From positions 1 to 64,000 of the forward strand of contig CBFIEF010000004.1 in NCBI GenBank assembly GCA_965661545.1: DNA of 64,000 bases, read 5' to 3'. Shown here one piece after another: positions 1 through 7,444 of this stretch. Origin of the DNA: UBA7985 sp965661545 (lineage in GTDB: Bacteria > Pseudomonadota > Alphaproteobacteria > UBA7985). Each line of letters begins with the position of its first letter. Position 1 is the stretch's first letter. Below the pieces are notes generated by a model, which ran no database searches, was not told the origin of the DNA, and worked only from the letters and a program-made list of their open reading frames with translations. A program made the translations under genes and the position numbers.

Positions 1-1
1 T

Positions 2-538
2 CGTCTGAACCTTGTACATCGCCCCTATCACGCTGCCCTTACTCGGTTGACGGCAACAACAGTCGAGAAATTTGGGTTTTGCATTCTGCTGGATTGCCAC
101 TCCATGCCGGCTATGACCGCTTCGGCGAGCTTCTCCTTGCGCCGCGATCGCAATCCGTTCCGGATCAAGCAAGTCCCGGGCGAAGGTCAGGGCCTATCGA
201 CCGGCGCTGTCGACGCTGTGTTGGGTGACCGCTTTGGGACCACATGCGCCAAGCCAGTGGTTTTGTCCGTGCTTCACCGCCTGTGGCATGATGGCTTGAT
301 TGTCGAGTGGAACCGACCCTATGCCGGTGGTTACATCATCCGCGCGCACGGAGATCCCAACACAGGCGTCCATGCGCTGCAGTTTGAATTGTCCCGCGAC
401 CTCTATCTGAGCAACACACTCGCCCCCGGGCCAAACCATGCGAAAGTCTGCGACATGGTCAAGAGTGTCGTGGAGCGCCTCGGTGCGTTGGACCCCGCTG
501 TTTTGCACGACGCCGACACCTCTGATCCGACCGAGTAA
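2..538 (+). CDS. N-formylglutamate amidohydrolase, C-terminal part (5' end outside window)
   Basis: The frame is open from the left edge, so only the last 178 residues are visible and the true start lies upstream. Family hallmarks are LLDCHSMP, LGDRFGTTC, NRPYAGGYI and GVHALQFELSR, which match the zinc-dependent N-formylglutamate amidohydrolase (FGase) family. FGases hydrolyse N-formylglutamate to glutamate and formate in one branch of histidine degradation. It stops 4 bases before the acetyltransferase start, so the two are probably co-transcribed. A second, more divergent FGase-like gene lies at 13307-14077. Family assignment is strong. The physiological substrate is inferred. Confidence 0.85.
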   Translation, partial: RLNLVHRPYHAALTRLTATTVEKFGFCILLDCHSMPAMTASASFSLRRDRNPFRIKQVPGEGQGLSTGAVDAVLGDRFGTTCAKPVVLSVLHRLWHDGLIVEWNRPYAGGYIIRAHGDPNTGVHALQFELSRDLYLSNTLAPGPNHAKVCDMVKSVVERLGALDPAVLHDADTSDPTE

Positions 539-542
539 GCAC

Positions 543-1088
543 ATGACTGATTTCCGCATCCGCCCCGCTGCACCTTATCCTGATTCCGCAGCGTTATCTG
601 CTATTTATAGTAGGTACGTGCAGCAGTCTTGGGTGAGCTTCGAAGTGGAGTCTCCAACAGCGGAAGACATGGCTATCCGCATGCAGGCAGTGATGGACCA
701 GGGCCTCCCCTATCTGGTAGCCGAAGACGCTAAAGGGATAGTTCTTGGCTATGCCTATGCCTCACCCTACCGCCCTCGGACCGCCTACCAGTTTTCCGTC
801 GAGCATTCGATTTATCTCGCCCCCGAAGCGCAGGGAAAGGGCGTGGCAAAGGCCTTGATGGACGCCGTGGTCGCGCACTGCAAAGCCCTCAAAAAGAAGA
901 CAATGATCGCCATTGTAGGCCTCAACCCCGACATCCCAACCGATCACAACCAGTCCGTGCGTTTTCATCAAAAATACGGGTTCAAGTTTGTCGGCGTGCT
1001 GGACAACATTGGGCAGAAATTTGGGCGCTGGACAGGAACGGCTGTTTTGCTGCTGGATCTGCAGGAACCCGAAAAAGAAGGGCCCTAA
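543..1088 (+). CDS. GNAT acetyltransferase, phosphinothricin-acetyltransferase-like
   Basis: A 181-residue single-domain GNAT protein. The acetyl-CoA loop is seen in IYLAPEAQGKGVAKALMDA, followed by a MIAIVGLNP strand and the RFHQKYGFKFVG motif typical of the PAT/Bar (MddA-like) subgroup. Members acetylate small amines such as phosphinothricin, methionine sulfone or methionine sulfoximine; the substrate here is unknown. I chose the ATG at 543 because it follows the FGase stop and gives the family N-terminus (FRIRPA); a longer frame from 438 overlaps the upstream gene. A strong terminator follows directly. Confidence 0.85.
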   Translation: MTDFRIRPAAPYPDSAALSAIYSRYVQQSWVSFEVESPTAEDMAIRMQAVMDQGLPYLVAEDAKGIVLGYAYASPYRPRTAYQFSVEHSIYLAPEAQGKGVAKALMDAVVAHCKALKKKTMIAIVGLNPDIPTDHNQSVRFHQKYGFKFVGVLDNIGQKFGRWTGTAVLLLDLQEPEKEGP

Positions 1089-1112
1089 ACCACGTGAGTT
1101 TGGGCCCTTTTT
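1080..1112 (+). terminator. Rho-independent terminator after the acetyltransferase gene
   Basis: GGGCCC plus AAAC pairs with GTTT plus GGGCCC across a 7-base loop, with one bulged T, followed by five T. The left arm contains the stop codon of the acetyltransferase gene. It closes the FGase-GNAT transcription unit. Confidence 0.85.
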
Positions 1113-1893
1113 AGGGGGGAGGAAACGCTGAAAGCGTTGCTAAATGCAGCCCGTTCAAACTGCTGCTGTCGCTTTCACCAGTTATGCTAAGTCGTAGAAT
1201 GTTCTGTTCAATGAAACGAACGCGTCAAACGGACTTATTTGTCTACATCAGGCCGAATCTGTTGCCGGTGAGCATCATTCTCAAGCGTAAGGGGGGATTT
1301 TTCCCTAAATTTTTCTGTAAATTGTCAAATATTCGTAGTCGATTTGCTTATCTAATATTTGATGCATCTGCATATTTCAGCTTAATTTCATGCATTTCCA
1401 TGGCGATTTAATACCATCTATACCCTAGTCGCTATCATTTTTGATATCTCTCTGTGGCTGATACAGTTGGTAGGACCGTCACATCAGTATCCGAGCACTC
1501 TGCTGCTGGATCTCGACGAAGAACTCCAAAAACCGCAGGAGCTAATCATTGCGAGCGCGAGATTGTTACGGTGCGCTTGTTAGAAAGCGCCTGCACCATC
1601 GGTGTTGAGAGGTTAAACCGACATCCTAAAATCGTCGTATTGAACAGCGGACGGTGACGCCCTGCTCTTGCGCGTTCGTCGCACACGGCGCAAGGCAAGA
1701 TGAGCCTGCGTGATTGAGACCCTCATTCAGTCCTTGGGACCGCTGAGCAGCTCCCATGCACAAGTCCGCAACAACTCATCCACGACATGCCGTCGATCGC
1801 AGGATAGAAGAACCTGACCGCAGGTTGATAAGACGTCGCAGGCGTCCATGCAGCACGCACCCAAACACTCCCAATGGTTGTATTTGCCCGTCC
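1113..1893. other. 780-bp intergenic region with an AT-rich core
   Basis: No supportable gene. The stretch at about 1290-1440 is clearly more AT-rich than the flanks. It carries an 8-bp inverted repeat, CAAATATT at 1326-1333 and AATATTTG at 1354-1361, separated by 20 bases. Short open frames at 1184-1411 and 1454-1657 have no recognisable domain or convincing ribosome binding site. The region may hold the promoter of the MATE gene, a small RNA or a decayed gene; I cannot tell which. Confidence 0.5.
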
Positions 1894-3288
1894 ATGTCAG
1901 AATCCGCCCGCCTATCATCCCGAGCGCTCCAACCCCTCACGCATCAACGCGTGTTCGCCGTCGCGATTCCGGCGTTTCTCAGTGGAATTACGGAGCCTCT
2001 GCTGTCTTTGGCAGATGTTGTGATCATGGGCCAGCTTGAGACACAAGGACTTCAAGGCGGCGTAACAGCGGGCAGCGAGATTTTCGTTTTCACTCTTTGG
2101 ACCCTCGGCTTCCTTCGGCTTTCCACCGGCGGATATGCGGCTCAAGCCTTTGGTGAGCGAAACGAGCGCAAGCTGTTTGCCGTGCTGTGGCGCGGATTGT
2201 TGATCGCAGCCGTTGGCGGTGCTGTGATTGCGGCCTTGGCGCCGCTGTTCTGGGGCCTGCTGAACAACTTGATGGGATGGCAGCCTGAACTGCGTCCCGC
2301 GTTGGAAGAATATCTGGGCGTCCGTGTTTGGTCCGCACCGGCGGTGCTGTTCAGCTACGTGTGCTTTGGCTGGTTGATAGGGCAGCAGCGGACAGGTCTG
2401 GTACTGCTTCTGCAAGCGTTTATCAATCTCTCCAACATTGGTGTCACATGGTGGCTGGTTTTGGGGCTGGATATGGGCGCTGGCGGCGCAGCGCTTGGCA
2501 GCGTGATTGCAAGTTACGCTGGCGTGGGGCTGGGGCTGCTGATTTTGCTGATGCTGGGTTTGGCACGTCGGACGTCGTTACAAAGCCTGGAAGGGTTTTG
2601 GGAAGCCAAAATCTGGGTCACGCTATTCTCTACTAATTCCAATTTCTTCCTGCGAAGTCTCGCCTTTGCCATCTCCTTCATGATCTTCTTCAAGGCAGCA
2701 GACTGGCTGGATCAATCTCAAGGGCTGGCCGGCGTCAACGCCGATACTGTCGCCGTGCTGTGGCAGTATTTGGGGCTGATTGTCTTCGGCCTCGATGCCT
2801 TTGCCGTGGCTGCTGAGGCCTTTTCCGGAGAAGCGATTGGTGCGGGACGTCGGGAGCGCCTGCAAAGGGCGTCTCGCTTAGTGTTCTTTTGGGCCGGGAT
2901 CAGCGCCATTGTCTGCGCCCTGCTGTCGCTGACAATCGGCTATTGGGCGTTGCCTTGGATCACGAAACTACCCGACGTGATCGCCCTATCGCGCGCGCTC
3001 ATGCCCTATCTGGTCATCAGCGGCTTTATCATGGCCCCAGCGTTTATGTTTGATGGCCTGTTTCTTGGTGGAACACGATCACTCGAAATGCGGAATTCAG
3101 TTCTGCTGGGTGGCGTGGCACAGATCCTGACAACGGTCGCGCTGATGCCTTGGTTGGGCATTCATGGTCTGTGGTTGTCACTGGTGGCGTTCATGGTCGT
3201 GCGCGGGCTTTACCTGTACTGGCGCTATCCCGCCTTTGTCGCGTCCGTCCCACTGGCATCCTCAACCGACACAAATGCTAAGGCCTGA
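1894..3288 (+). CDS. MATE family efflux transporter (DinF-like)
   Basis: A 464-residue polytopic membrane protein with about twelve hydrophobic segments, the usual MATE size. The N-terminal segment (AIPAFLSGITEPLLSLADVVIMG) and mid-protein G-rich helices resemble the DinF branch. MATE proteins export cationic drugs, organic acids or metabolites using Na+ or H+ gradients; the substrate here is unknown. The frame is open from 1756, but the first 46 residues of that frame are basic and unlike the family, so I chose the ATG at 1894. Its 3' end overlaps the convergent dusA by 64 bp. Confidence 0.88.
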   Translation: MSESARLSSRALQPLTHQRVFAVAIPAFLSGITEPLLSLADVVIMGQLETQGLQGGVTAGSEIFVFTLWTLGFLRLSTGGYAAQAFGERNERKLFAVLWRGLLIAAVGGAVIAALAPLFWGLLNNLMGWQPELRPALEEYLGVRVWSAPAVLFSYVCFGWLIGQQRTGLVLLLQAFINLSNIGVTWWLVLGLDMGAGGAALGSVIASYAGVGLGLLILLMLGLARRTSLQSLEGFWEAKIWVTLFSTNSNFFLRSLAFAISFMIFFKAADWLDQSQGLAGVNADTVAVLWQYLGLIVFGLDAFAVAAEAFSGEAIGAGRRERLQRASRLVFFWAGISAIVCALLSLTIGYWALPWITKLPDVIALSRALMPYLVISGFIMAPAFMFDGLFLGGTRSLEMRNSVLLGGVAQILTTVALMPWLGIHGLWLSLVAFMVVRGLYLYWRYPAFVASVPLASSTDTNAKA

Positions 3289-4241
3289 CGCAACACATCC
3301 ACACCAGCGGTCTTACTGGGCGCGTTTTCTGAGATGTAGCGCCGCCAGAGCCGCGCACCGGGCTGACTGTTGAACAGCCCCAAGATATGCCGCGTCATGG
3401 CATGCAGCGGGACGCCTTCCGAACGCTGCTCGTCAACGTAGGGCAAGAACGCCTCGATGACTTCATGACGCGTCTGCTGCGGTGCTTGATCGGTCGCGCC
3501 AAAGAGCCGCGCATCGACCTGCGATAACATCCAAGGGTCTTGATAGGCCGCTCGGCCAACCATCACCGAATCCAGCCCAGCTGAGAGCAAATCAAGCGCT
3601 GTATCGAGGTCTTTCACACCACCATTGATGCCGATGTGCAAGTCAGGAAACTGCTGCTTCAGACGTTTGACGCGCTCATAATCCAGCGGGGGAATATCAC
3701 GGTTTTCCTTGGGACTCAGGCCCTGCAACCACGCCTTGCGTGCGTGCACAATAAACCGCTTACAGCCGCCAATCTCGCTAACCTGCCCGACAAAGTCAGT
3801 CAGCGCGGCTTCACTGTCTTGATCGTCAATTCCGATACGGCATTTGACCGTCACAGGGATATCAACCGCCCCGATCATCGCTTGAACGTTTTCTGCGACC
3901 AAGCCCGGCTCAGCCATCAGGCAAGCCCCAAACGTCCCACGCTGCACGCGATCCGAAGGACAGCCAACGTTCATATTGATTTCGTCGTAACCCCAGTCCT
4001 GCCCCAACTTGGCCGAGGTCGCCATATCAGCAGGCTCCGAACCGCCTAGTTGCAGCGCCACGGGATGTTCAACAGCTGAGTAATCGAGGTGGCGCGGCAC
4101 ATCGCCGTGCAAGAGCGCGCCGGTGGTGACCATTTCGGTATAAAGCAGGGCATGCTGGGTCAGCAGTCGATGGAAGACGCGGCAGTGCCGGTCCGTCCAA
4201 TCCATCATCGGTGCTACACTGAAACGTGCCTGACTGGTCAT
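3225..4241 (-). CDS. dusA: tRNA-dihydrouridine synthase DusA
   Basis: A flavin-dependent enzyme that reduces uridine to dihydrouridine in the tRNA D-loop (U20/U20a for DusA). The 338-residue protein shows the N-terminal SVAPMMDWTDRHCR motif, the NVGCPSDRVQ motif with the catalytic cysteine, KCRIGIDD, and a phosphate-binding INGGVKD ... VMVGRAAYQDPW end typical of the TIM barrel. The start at 4241 gives the canonical DusA N-terminus; an extension to 4310 is possible but adds unlike residues. It is convergent with, and overlaps, the MATE gene. Confidence 0.95.
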   Translation of the reverse strand: MTSQARFSVAPMMDWTDRHCRVFHRLLTQHALLYTEMVTTGALLHGDVPRHLDYSAVEHPVALQLGGSEPADMATSAKLGQDWGYDEINMNVGCPSDRVQRGTFGACLMAEPGLVAENVQAMIGAVDIPVTVKCRIGIDDQDSEAALTDFVGQVSEIGGCKRFIVHARKAWLQGLSPKENRDIPPLDYERVKRLKQQFPDLHIGINGGVKDLDTALDLLSAGLDSVMVGRAAYQDPWMLSQVDARLFGATDQAPQQTRHEVIEAFLPYVDEQRSEGVPLHAMTRHILGLFNSQPGARLWRRYISENAPSKTAGVDVLRQALAFVSVEDASGTDATKAG

Positions 4242-4663
4242 AATGCTCACGGGTCGCAAGAGATTTTTGTTTCTGGAGCGCAACCTATCCCCGCTGCGGG
4301 CTGGCTGCAATCCTTAGGCAACCTCGCTGACTGCAATCGGCCCGGATGCCTTGGTTTTAAGACCGAGACAGAACAATGATGGCCGGGTTGGTTTCGAATC
4401 GGGCAAGTGCGGGGAGGAATTGCAGGGTTTTTGGCGCAGCAATTATACGATAACCCGCACCGGCCCTTCGATATTCGTGTCTTGAGCGACCGCAGAAGTG
4501 CGATTTTCAGACACGGATGACCCGTAGGTCGACCTTTACGCCACCAACTCCGTTTATGTGGCTTAAAGAGCTGGCTTTCATGCACGCGTTGCAGGTGGAC
4601 AAAGAGCGAGCCAGCCTCTAAACACGGCGTCTAATTCAAGAAGTCTCCAAAGGGAGCCCAGAA
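4242..4663. other. Intergenic region and long leader upstream of rpmA
   Basis: About 420 bp between divergent dusA and rpmA with no supportable gene. In particular no rplU (L21), which usually lies immediately upstream of rpmA. Near the rpmA end, GCTGGCT at about 4570 can pair with AGCCAGC at about 4612 across a 35-base spacer, a possible leader structure. I looked for tRNA cloverleaves and found none. Confidence 0.45.
4420..4449 (+). promoter_or_regulatory. Candidate sigma-70-type promoter for rpmA
   Basis: TTGCAG at 4420-4425 and TATACG at 4444-4449, separated by 18 bases, resemble -35 and -10 boxes. Transcription from here would give a leader of about 205 nt before rpmA, long enough for autoregulation. 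Prediction by eye only. Confidence 0.35.
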
Positions 4664-5401
4664 ATGGCACATAAAAAAGCAGGCGGTAGTTCGCGGAACG
4701 GTCGCGACTCAGAAAGTAAACGCCTCGGCGTAAAGCGCTACGGCGGCGAGCTGGTAACAGCTGGCAACATCATCGTGCGTCAGCGCGGTACGAAATTCCA
4801 CCCAGGCACCAACATGGGCTTGGGCCGCGATCACACCCTGTTCGCGCTTTCCGATGGTTACGTGAAGTTCCACGTAGGCCAGCGCGGTCGTTCTTTGGTG
4901 TCCGTCGTTGACGAGAACCCAAATACGCCACCGTCCAGCAGCAAGAAAATTGGTGCGCCAACAGCTTCCGCAAAGGCAGCGGCAGCAGTAGCGGTTGCTT
5001 CTGCAGCAGTTTCCACGAAGGCTGAAGCGAAGAAAGCTGCACCAAAGGCTGAAAAGAAAGCCGCAGAGCCAAAGGCAGAAGCGAAGAAAGCTGAAGCCCC
5101 TAAGGCTGAAGAAAAGCCAAAGAAGGCTGCAGCAAAGAAAGAAAAGTTCGTCACGGACGCTCCAGCGCCGAAGAACCTGCTTTCCGAAGCGCCAGCTGAC
5201 GTGGACGATCTGAAGAAAATCAAAGGCGTCGGACCAAAGTTCGAAGGTCTGCTGAACTCCTTCGGTATTTACCAGTACGCTCAGATGGCTGCTTTCTCTG
5301 CTAAAGACGTTGAGTGGCTTGCTGCTGAGCTTGGCTCCTTCCCTGATCGCATCGACCGCGATGAGTGGGTGAAGCAAGCGAAAGACCTCGCAAAGGGTTA
5401 A
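4664..5401 (+). CDS. rpmA: Large ribosomal subunit protein L27 with long linker and C-terminal helix-hairpin-helix domain
   Basis: Residues 1-90 are a standard bacterial L27 (AHKKAGGSSRNGRDSES start, GTKFHPGTNMGLGRDHTLFA). L27 sits at the peptidyl-transferase centre of the 50S subunit, and the N-terminal arm needed there is intact. Residues of about 91-175 form an Ala/Lys/Glu-rich repetitive linker. Residues of about 181-245 form a compact domain (DDLKKIKGVGPKFEGLLNSF) with a helix-hairpin-helix core, like the tail known on alphaproteobacterial L21 and some NuoE proteins. At 245 residues it is nearly three times the usual L27 length. A strong AAAGGGAG ribosome binding site precedes the ATG. 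No rplU is adjacent. Confidence 0.93.
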   Translation: MAHKKAGGSSRNGRDSESKRLGVKRYGGELVTAGNIIVRQRGTKFHPGTNMGLGRDHTLFALSDGYVKFHVGQRGRSLVSVVDENPNTPPSSSKKIGAPTASAKAAAAVAVASAAVSTKAEAKKAAPKAEKKAAEPKAEAKKAEAPKAEEKPKKAAAKKEKFVTDAPAPKNLLSEAPADVDDLKKIKGVGPKFEGLLNSFGIYQYAQMAAFSAKDVEWLAAELGSFPDRIDRDEWVKQAKDLAKG

Positions 5402-5425
5402 ACCACCCCGCGATACGATATACGC

Positions 5426-5464
5426 AAAAAGGCCCGCTGGATATTCGATCCAGCGGGCCTTTTT
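5426..5464. terminator. Bidirectional terminator between rpmA and betB
   Basis: GGCCCGCTGGAT pairs with ATCCAGCGGGCC over a 5-base loop. It is flanked by five A on the left and five T on the right, so it can end both rightward rpmA and leftward betB transcripts. Confidence 0.9.
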
Positions 5465-5485
5465 CGTGGCTTGAACTCTGGGCTG

Positions 5486-6937
5486 CTAATACGAGCCCTC
5501 AAACTTTGACAGGTCCATATACGTCGAGCGCACCTCGGTATAGCCCTCTAGTGCGAAGCGGCTGTTTTCACGGCCAAAGCCGCTTTGCTTCGACCCACCA
5601 AAGGGCATATCGGGCGGGCAAATGTTGTAGGTGTTGACCCAAACCGAACCGGACACCAGCTGGACCGCAACGCGGTGCGCGCGGGCGAGGTTGGTGGTCA
5701 TCAATCCGGCACCCAAGCCAAAGAACGTATCGTTCGCCCGGCGAACCGCCTCATCTTCATCATCAAAGACCAAGACCGACATCACGGGGCCAAAGATCTC
5801 CTCTCGCACAATCCGCATGTCATCCGTACAGCCAGAAAACACAGTTGGCTCAACGAAGTAGCCGTTCTCGAACCCTTGCGGAGAAACGCGGTTCCCCCCG
5901 GCCAAAAGGGTCGCCCCCTCGTTTTTGCCGATTTCGATGTATTCCATAACCTTGTTCAGGTGTTCTTCGGAAATCAGCGCACCCATGTGGACCTCTGGAT
6001 CCATGGGATCACCGACGCGAATAGTCGCCGTTCGGCGGGCGACTTCAGCCAGAAACTTATCGGCGATGGAGCGGTGTACGAACACGCGCGTCCCGTTCGA
6101 GCATACTTCACCCGACGTATAGAAGTTGGCCGAAAGCGCAACGCCAACGGCATCGTCAAGATCGGCATCTTCGAAGACAATCAACGGCGACTTTCCACCA
6201 AGCTCCAGCGTCACCTTCTTCAGCGTGTCCGCGGCCTGTTTGATGATGAGTTTACCTGTATCGATACCGCCGGTCAGTGAAACCTTGGCGATGCCCGGAT
6301 GTTCACAGATCGCGCGACCAATGACATGATCGCCCTGAACCACGCTAAACAAACCACTGGGCAAACCGGCCTCGTGCAGTGCATCAGCAACCTCATAGGC
6401 CGTAAGCGGCGTCTCCTCGGAGGGCTTGAGGATAAACGCGTTACCTGCGGCCAATGCCGGTGCAGCCTTCCAGCAGGCGATTTGAGTGGGATAATTCCAC
6501 GCGCCAATACCAGCGCAAACGCCCAGCGGAATGCGCTGTGTAAAGCCTACGGCGCCGGGATAGGTGTGATAGGTGCCGGGCATGTCTCGGGCGATACCGC
6601 CGAAGTATTCCAACGCGTCAGGACCAGAAGGGACATCGCCGCTTTCCGCTTCTGCGATGGCTTTGCCCACGTCTTGCACCTCAACTCGAGCCACCTGCTC
6701 GTTGCGGTCTTGAAGGATTTTCGCCGCCCGTAACAGGATCCGCCCGCGCTCGGTACCACTGGTCGCGGCCCATGCCTTTTGCGCCTCAGCAGCTTCAGCC
6801 ACGATCTCGTCAAGCATGGCCGGTGAGGTTGGCTCGATGCGGGCGATGACTTCGCCAGTGGCTGGATAAATCTTGTCAAACGGCTCCATCCCGGAATGCC
6901 GTGGTTGTCCACCAACATAAGTGTGCTTCGTAATCAT
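5486..6937 (-). CDS. betB: Betaine-aldehyde dehydrogenase (NAD-dependent aldehyde dehydrogenase)
   Basis: A 483-residue aldehyde dehydrogenase close to BetB in length and motifs: GAWNYP, the general-base glutamate in LELGGKSP, and the catalytic cysteine in SGEVCSNGTR. BetB oxidises betaine aldehyde to glycine betaine, an osmoprotectant and, in marine bacteria, a carbon source; 4-trimethylaminobutyraldehyde is an alternative substrate. The first ATG (6937) keeps the YVGG strand usual in this family. That ATG sits directly after a terminator-like hairpin and T-run. No betA, betI or betC is adjacent, so the gene may depend on choline oxidation encoded elsewhere. Confidence 0.87.
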   Translation of the reverse strand: MITKHTYVGGQPRHSGMEPFDKIYPATGEVIARIEPTSPAMLDEIVAEAAEAQKAWAATSGTERGRILLRAAKILQDRNEQVARVEVQDVGKAIAEAESGDVPSGPDALEYFGGIARDMPGTYHTYPGAVGFTQRIPLGVCAGIGAWNYPTQIACWKAAPALAAGNAFILKPSEETPLTAYEVADALHEAGLPSGLFSVVQGDHVIGRAICEHPGIAKVSLTGGIDTGKLIIKQAADTLKKVTLELGGKSPLIVFEDADLDDAVGVALSANFYTSGEVCSNGTRVFVHRSIADKFLAEVARRTATIRVGDPMDPEVHMGALISEEHLNKVMEYIEIGKNEGATLLAGGNRVSPQGFENGYFVEPTVFSGCTDDMRIVREEIFGPVMSVLVFDDEDEAVRRANDTFFGLGAGLMTTNLARAHRVAVQLVSGSVWVNTYNICPPDMPFGGSKQSGFGRENSRFALEGYTEVRSTYMDLSKFEGSY

Positions 6938-6938
6938 G

Positions 6939-6978
6939 AAAAAACCGCCCTTCCGACTTTGTCTCAGAGGGGCGGTTT
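6939..6978 (-). terminator. Terminator-like hairpin overlapping the betB ribosome binding region
   Basis: On the minus strand AAACCGCCC pairs with GGGCGGTTT across a 19-base loop and is followed by six T, then C and the betB ATG. It should terminate the msrP operon. It also holds the only purine-rich betB ribosome binding site (GGAAGGG) in or beside its right arm, so it could gate betB translation or readthrough. Confidence 0.8.
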
Positions 6979-7009
6979 AGCATTAGGTCAGAGCCAAAGA
7001 CAGACGGTT

Positions 7010-7432
7010 TTACGGAACCCGCACAATCCGCCCAATCCCCCAGCCCAAGCCCAGCAGCACACCACCAAAAGCGGCAACTGTTACCGGCATTTGAAACAGC
7101 ACGGGACGGACAACATTGAACCAAGGGTCCGTTGGGTTCGGCAGCCAGAAGAACAACTTTCGCTCAATCAGCACTTGGAACAAGTCCAGGCTGAAATTGT
7201 GGGCGAGGTACCAAATATCCATGATCTCCAGCGTGAGGGCTGTGATCGGGTTAGAGATGAAAATTCCAACCCCATAAGCCACAAGTGCAACGGCAAGGCT
7301 GGCAATGCCCACGATCCGCAGCCCCAGCGCAAGCCAACTCAGACCACGACGCACGATGATGTCGCGGCGGCTGAGTTTCGGTCCTTTGGCGCGGGGTTTT
7401 GACTTTGATGCAGGGCGCGATGCAGCGGCCAT
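7010..7432 (-). CDS. Small membrane protein encoded after msrP (unrecognised family)
   Basis: A 140-residue protein with a basic N-terminal tail (about residues 1-30, rich in Lys/Arg/Ser), a hydrophobic segment at about 31-60, a second weaker one in the middle, and a C-terminal glycine-rich segment (VAAFGGVLLGLGWGIGRI). It starts 12 bases after the msrP stop, so the two are surely co-transcribed. The position is where msrQ, the haem-binding electron donor of MsrP, is usually found. This protein is too short and has a single histidine, so it cannot be MsrQ. Function unknown; a role in anchoring or coupling MsrP is only a guess from position. Confidence 0.75.
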   Translation of the reverse strand: MAAASRPASKSKPRAKGPKLSRRDIIVRRGLSWLALGLRIVGIASLAVALVAYGVGIFISNPITALTLEIMDIWYLAHNFSLDLFQVLIERKLFFWLPNPTDPWFNVVRPVLFQMPVTVAAFGGVLLGLGWGIGRIVRVP

Positions 7433-7444
7433 GTCTCTGGTTCC

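Noticed and set aside
1184..1411. Open frame of 75 codons in the AT-rich gap
   Set aside because: Basic, low-complexity translation with no domain, no clear ribosome binding site and composition matching non-coding AT-rich sequence.
1454..1657. Open frame of 67 codons
   Set aside because: No recognisable motif or initiation signal; kept as intergenic.
4242..4663. tRNA or rplU remnant upstream of rpmA
   Set aside because: A GTTTCGAAT-like string is present, but no cloverleaf can be drawn; no L21-like peptide is encoded in any frame.
4709..5377. Long antisense frames over rpmA (222, 121 and 100 codons)
   Set aside because: They arise from the repetitive Ala/Lys/Glu linker codons and give low-complexity peptides.
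5585..6280. 231-codon frame antisense to betB
   Set aside because: Shadow of a strongly supported aldehyde dehydrogenase; no family features.
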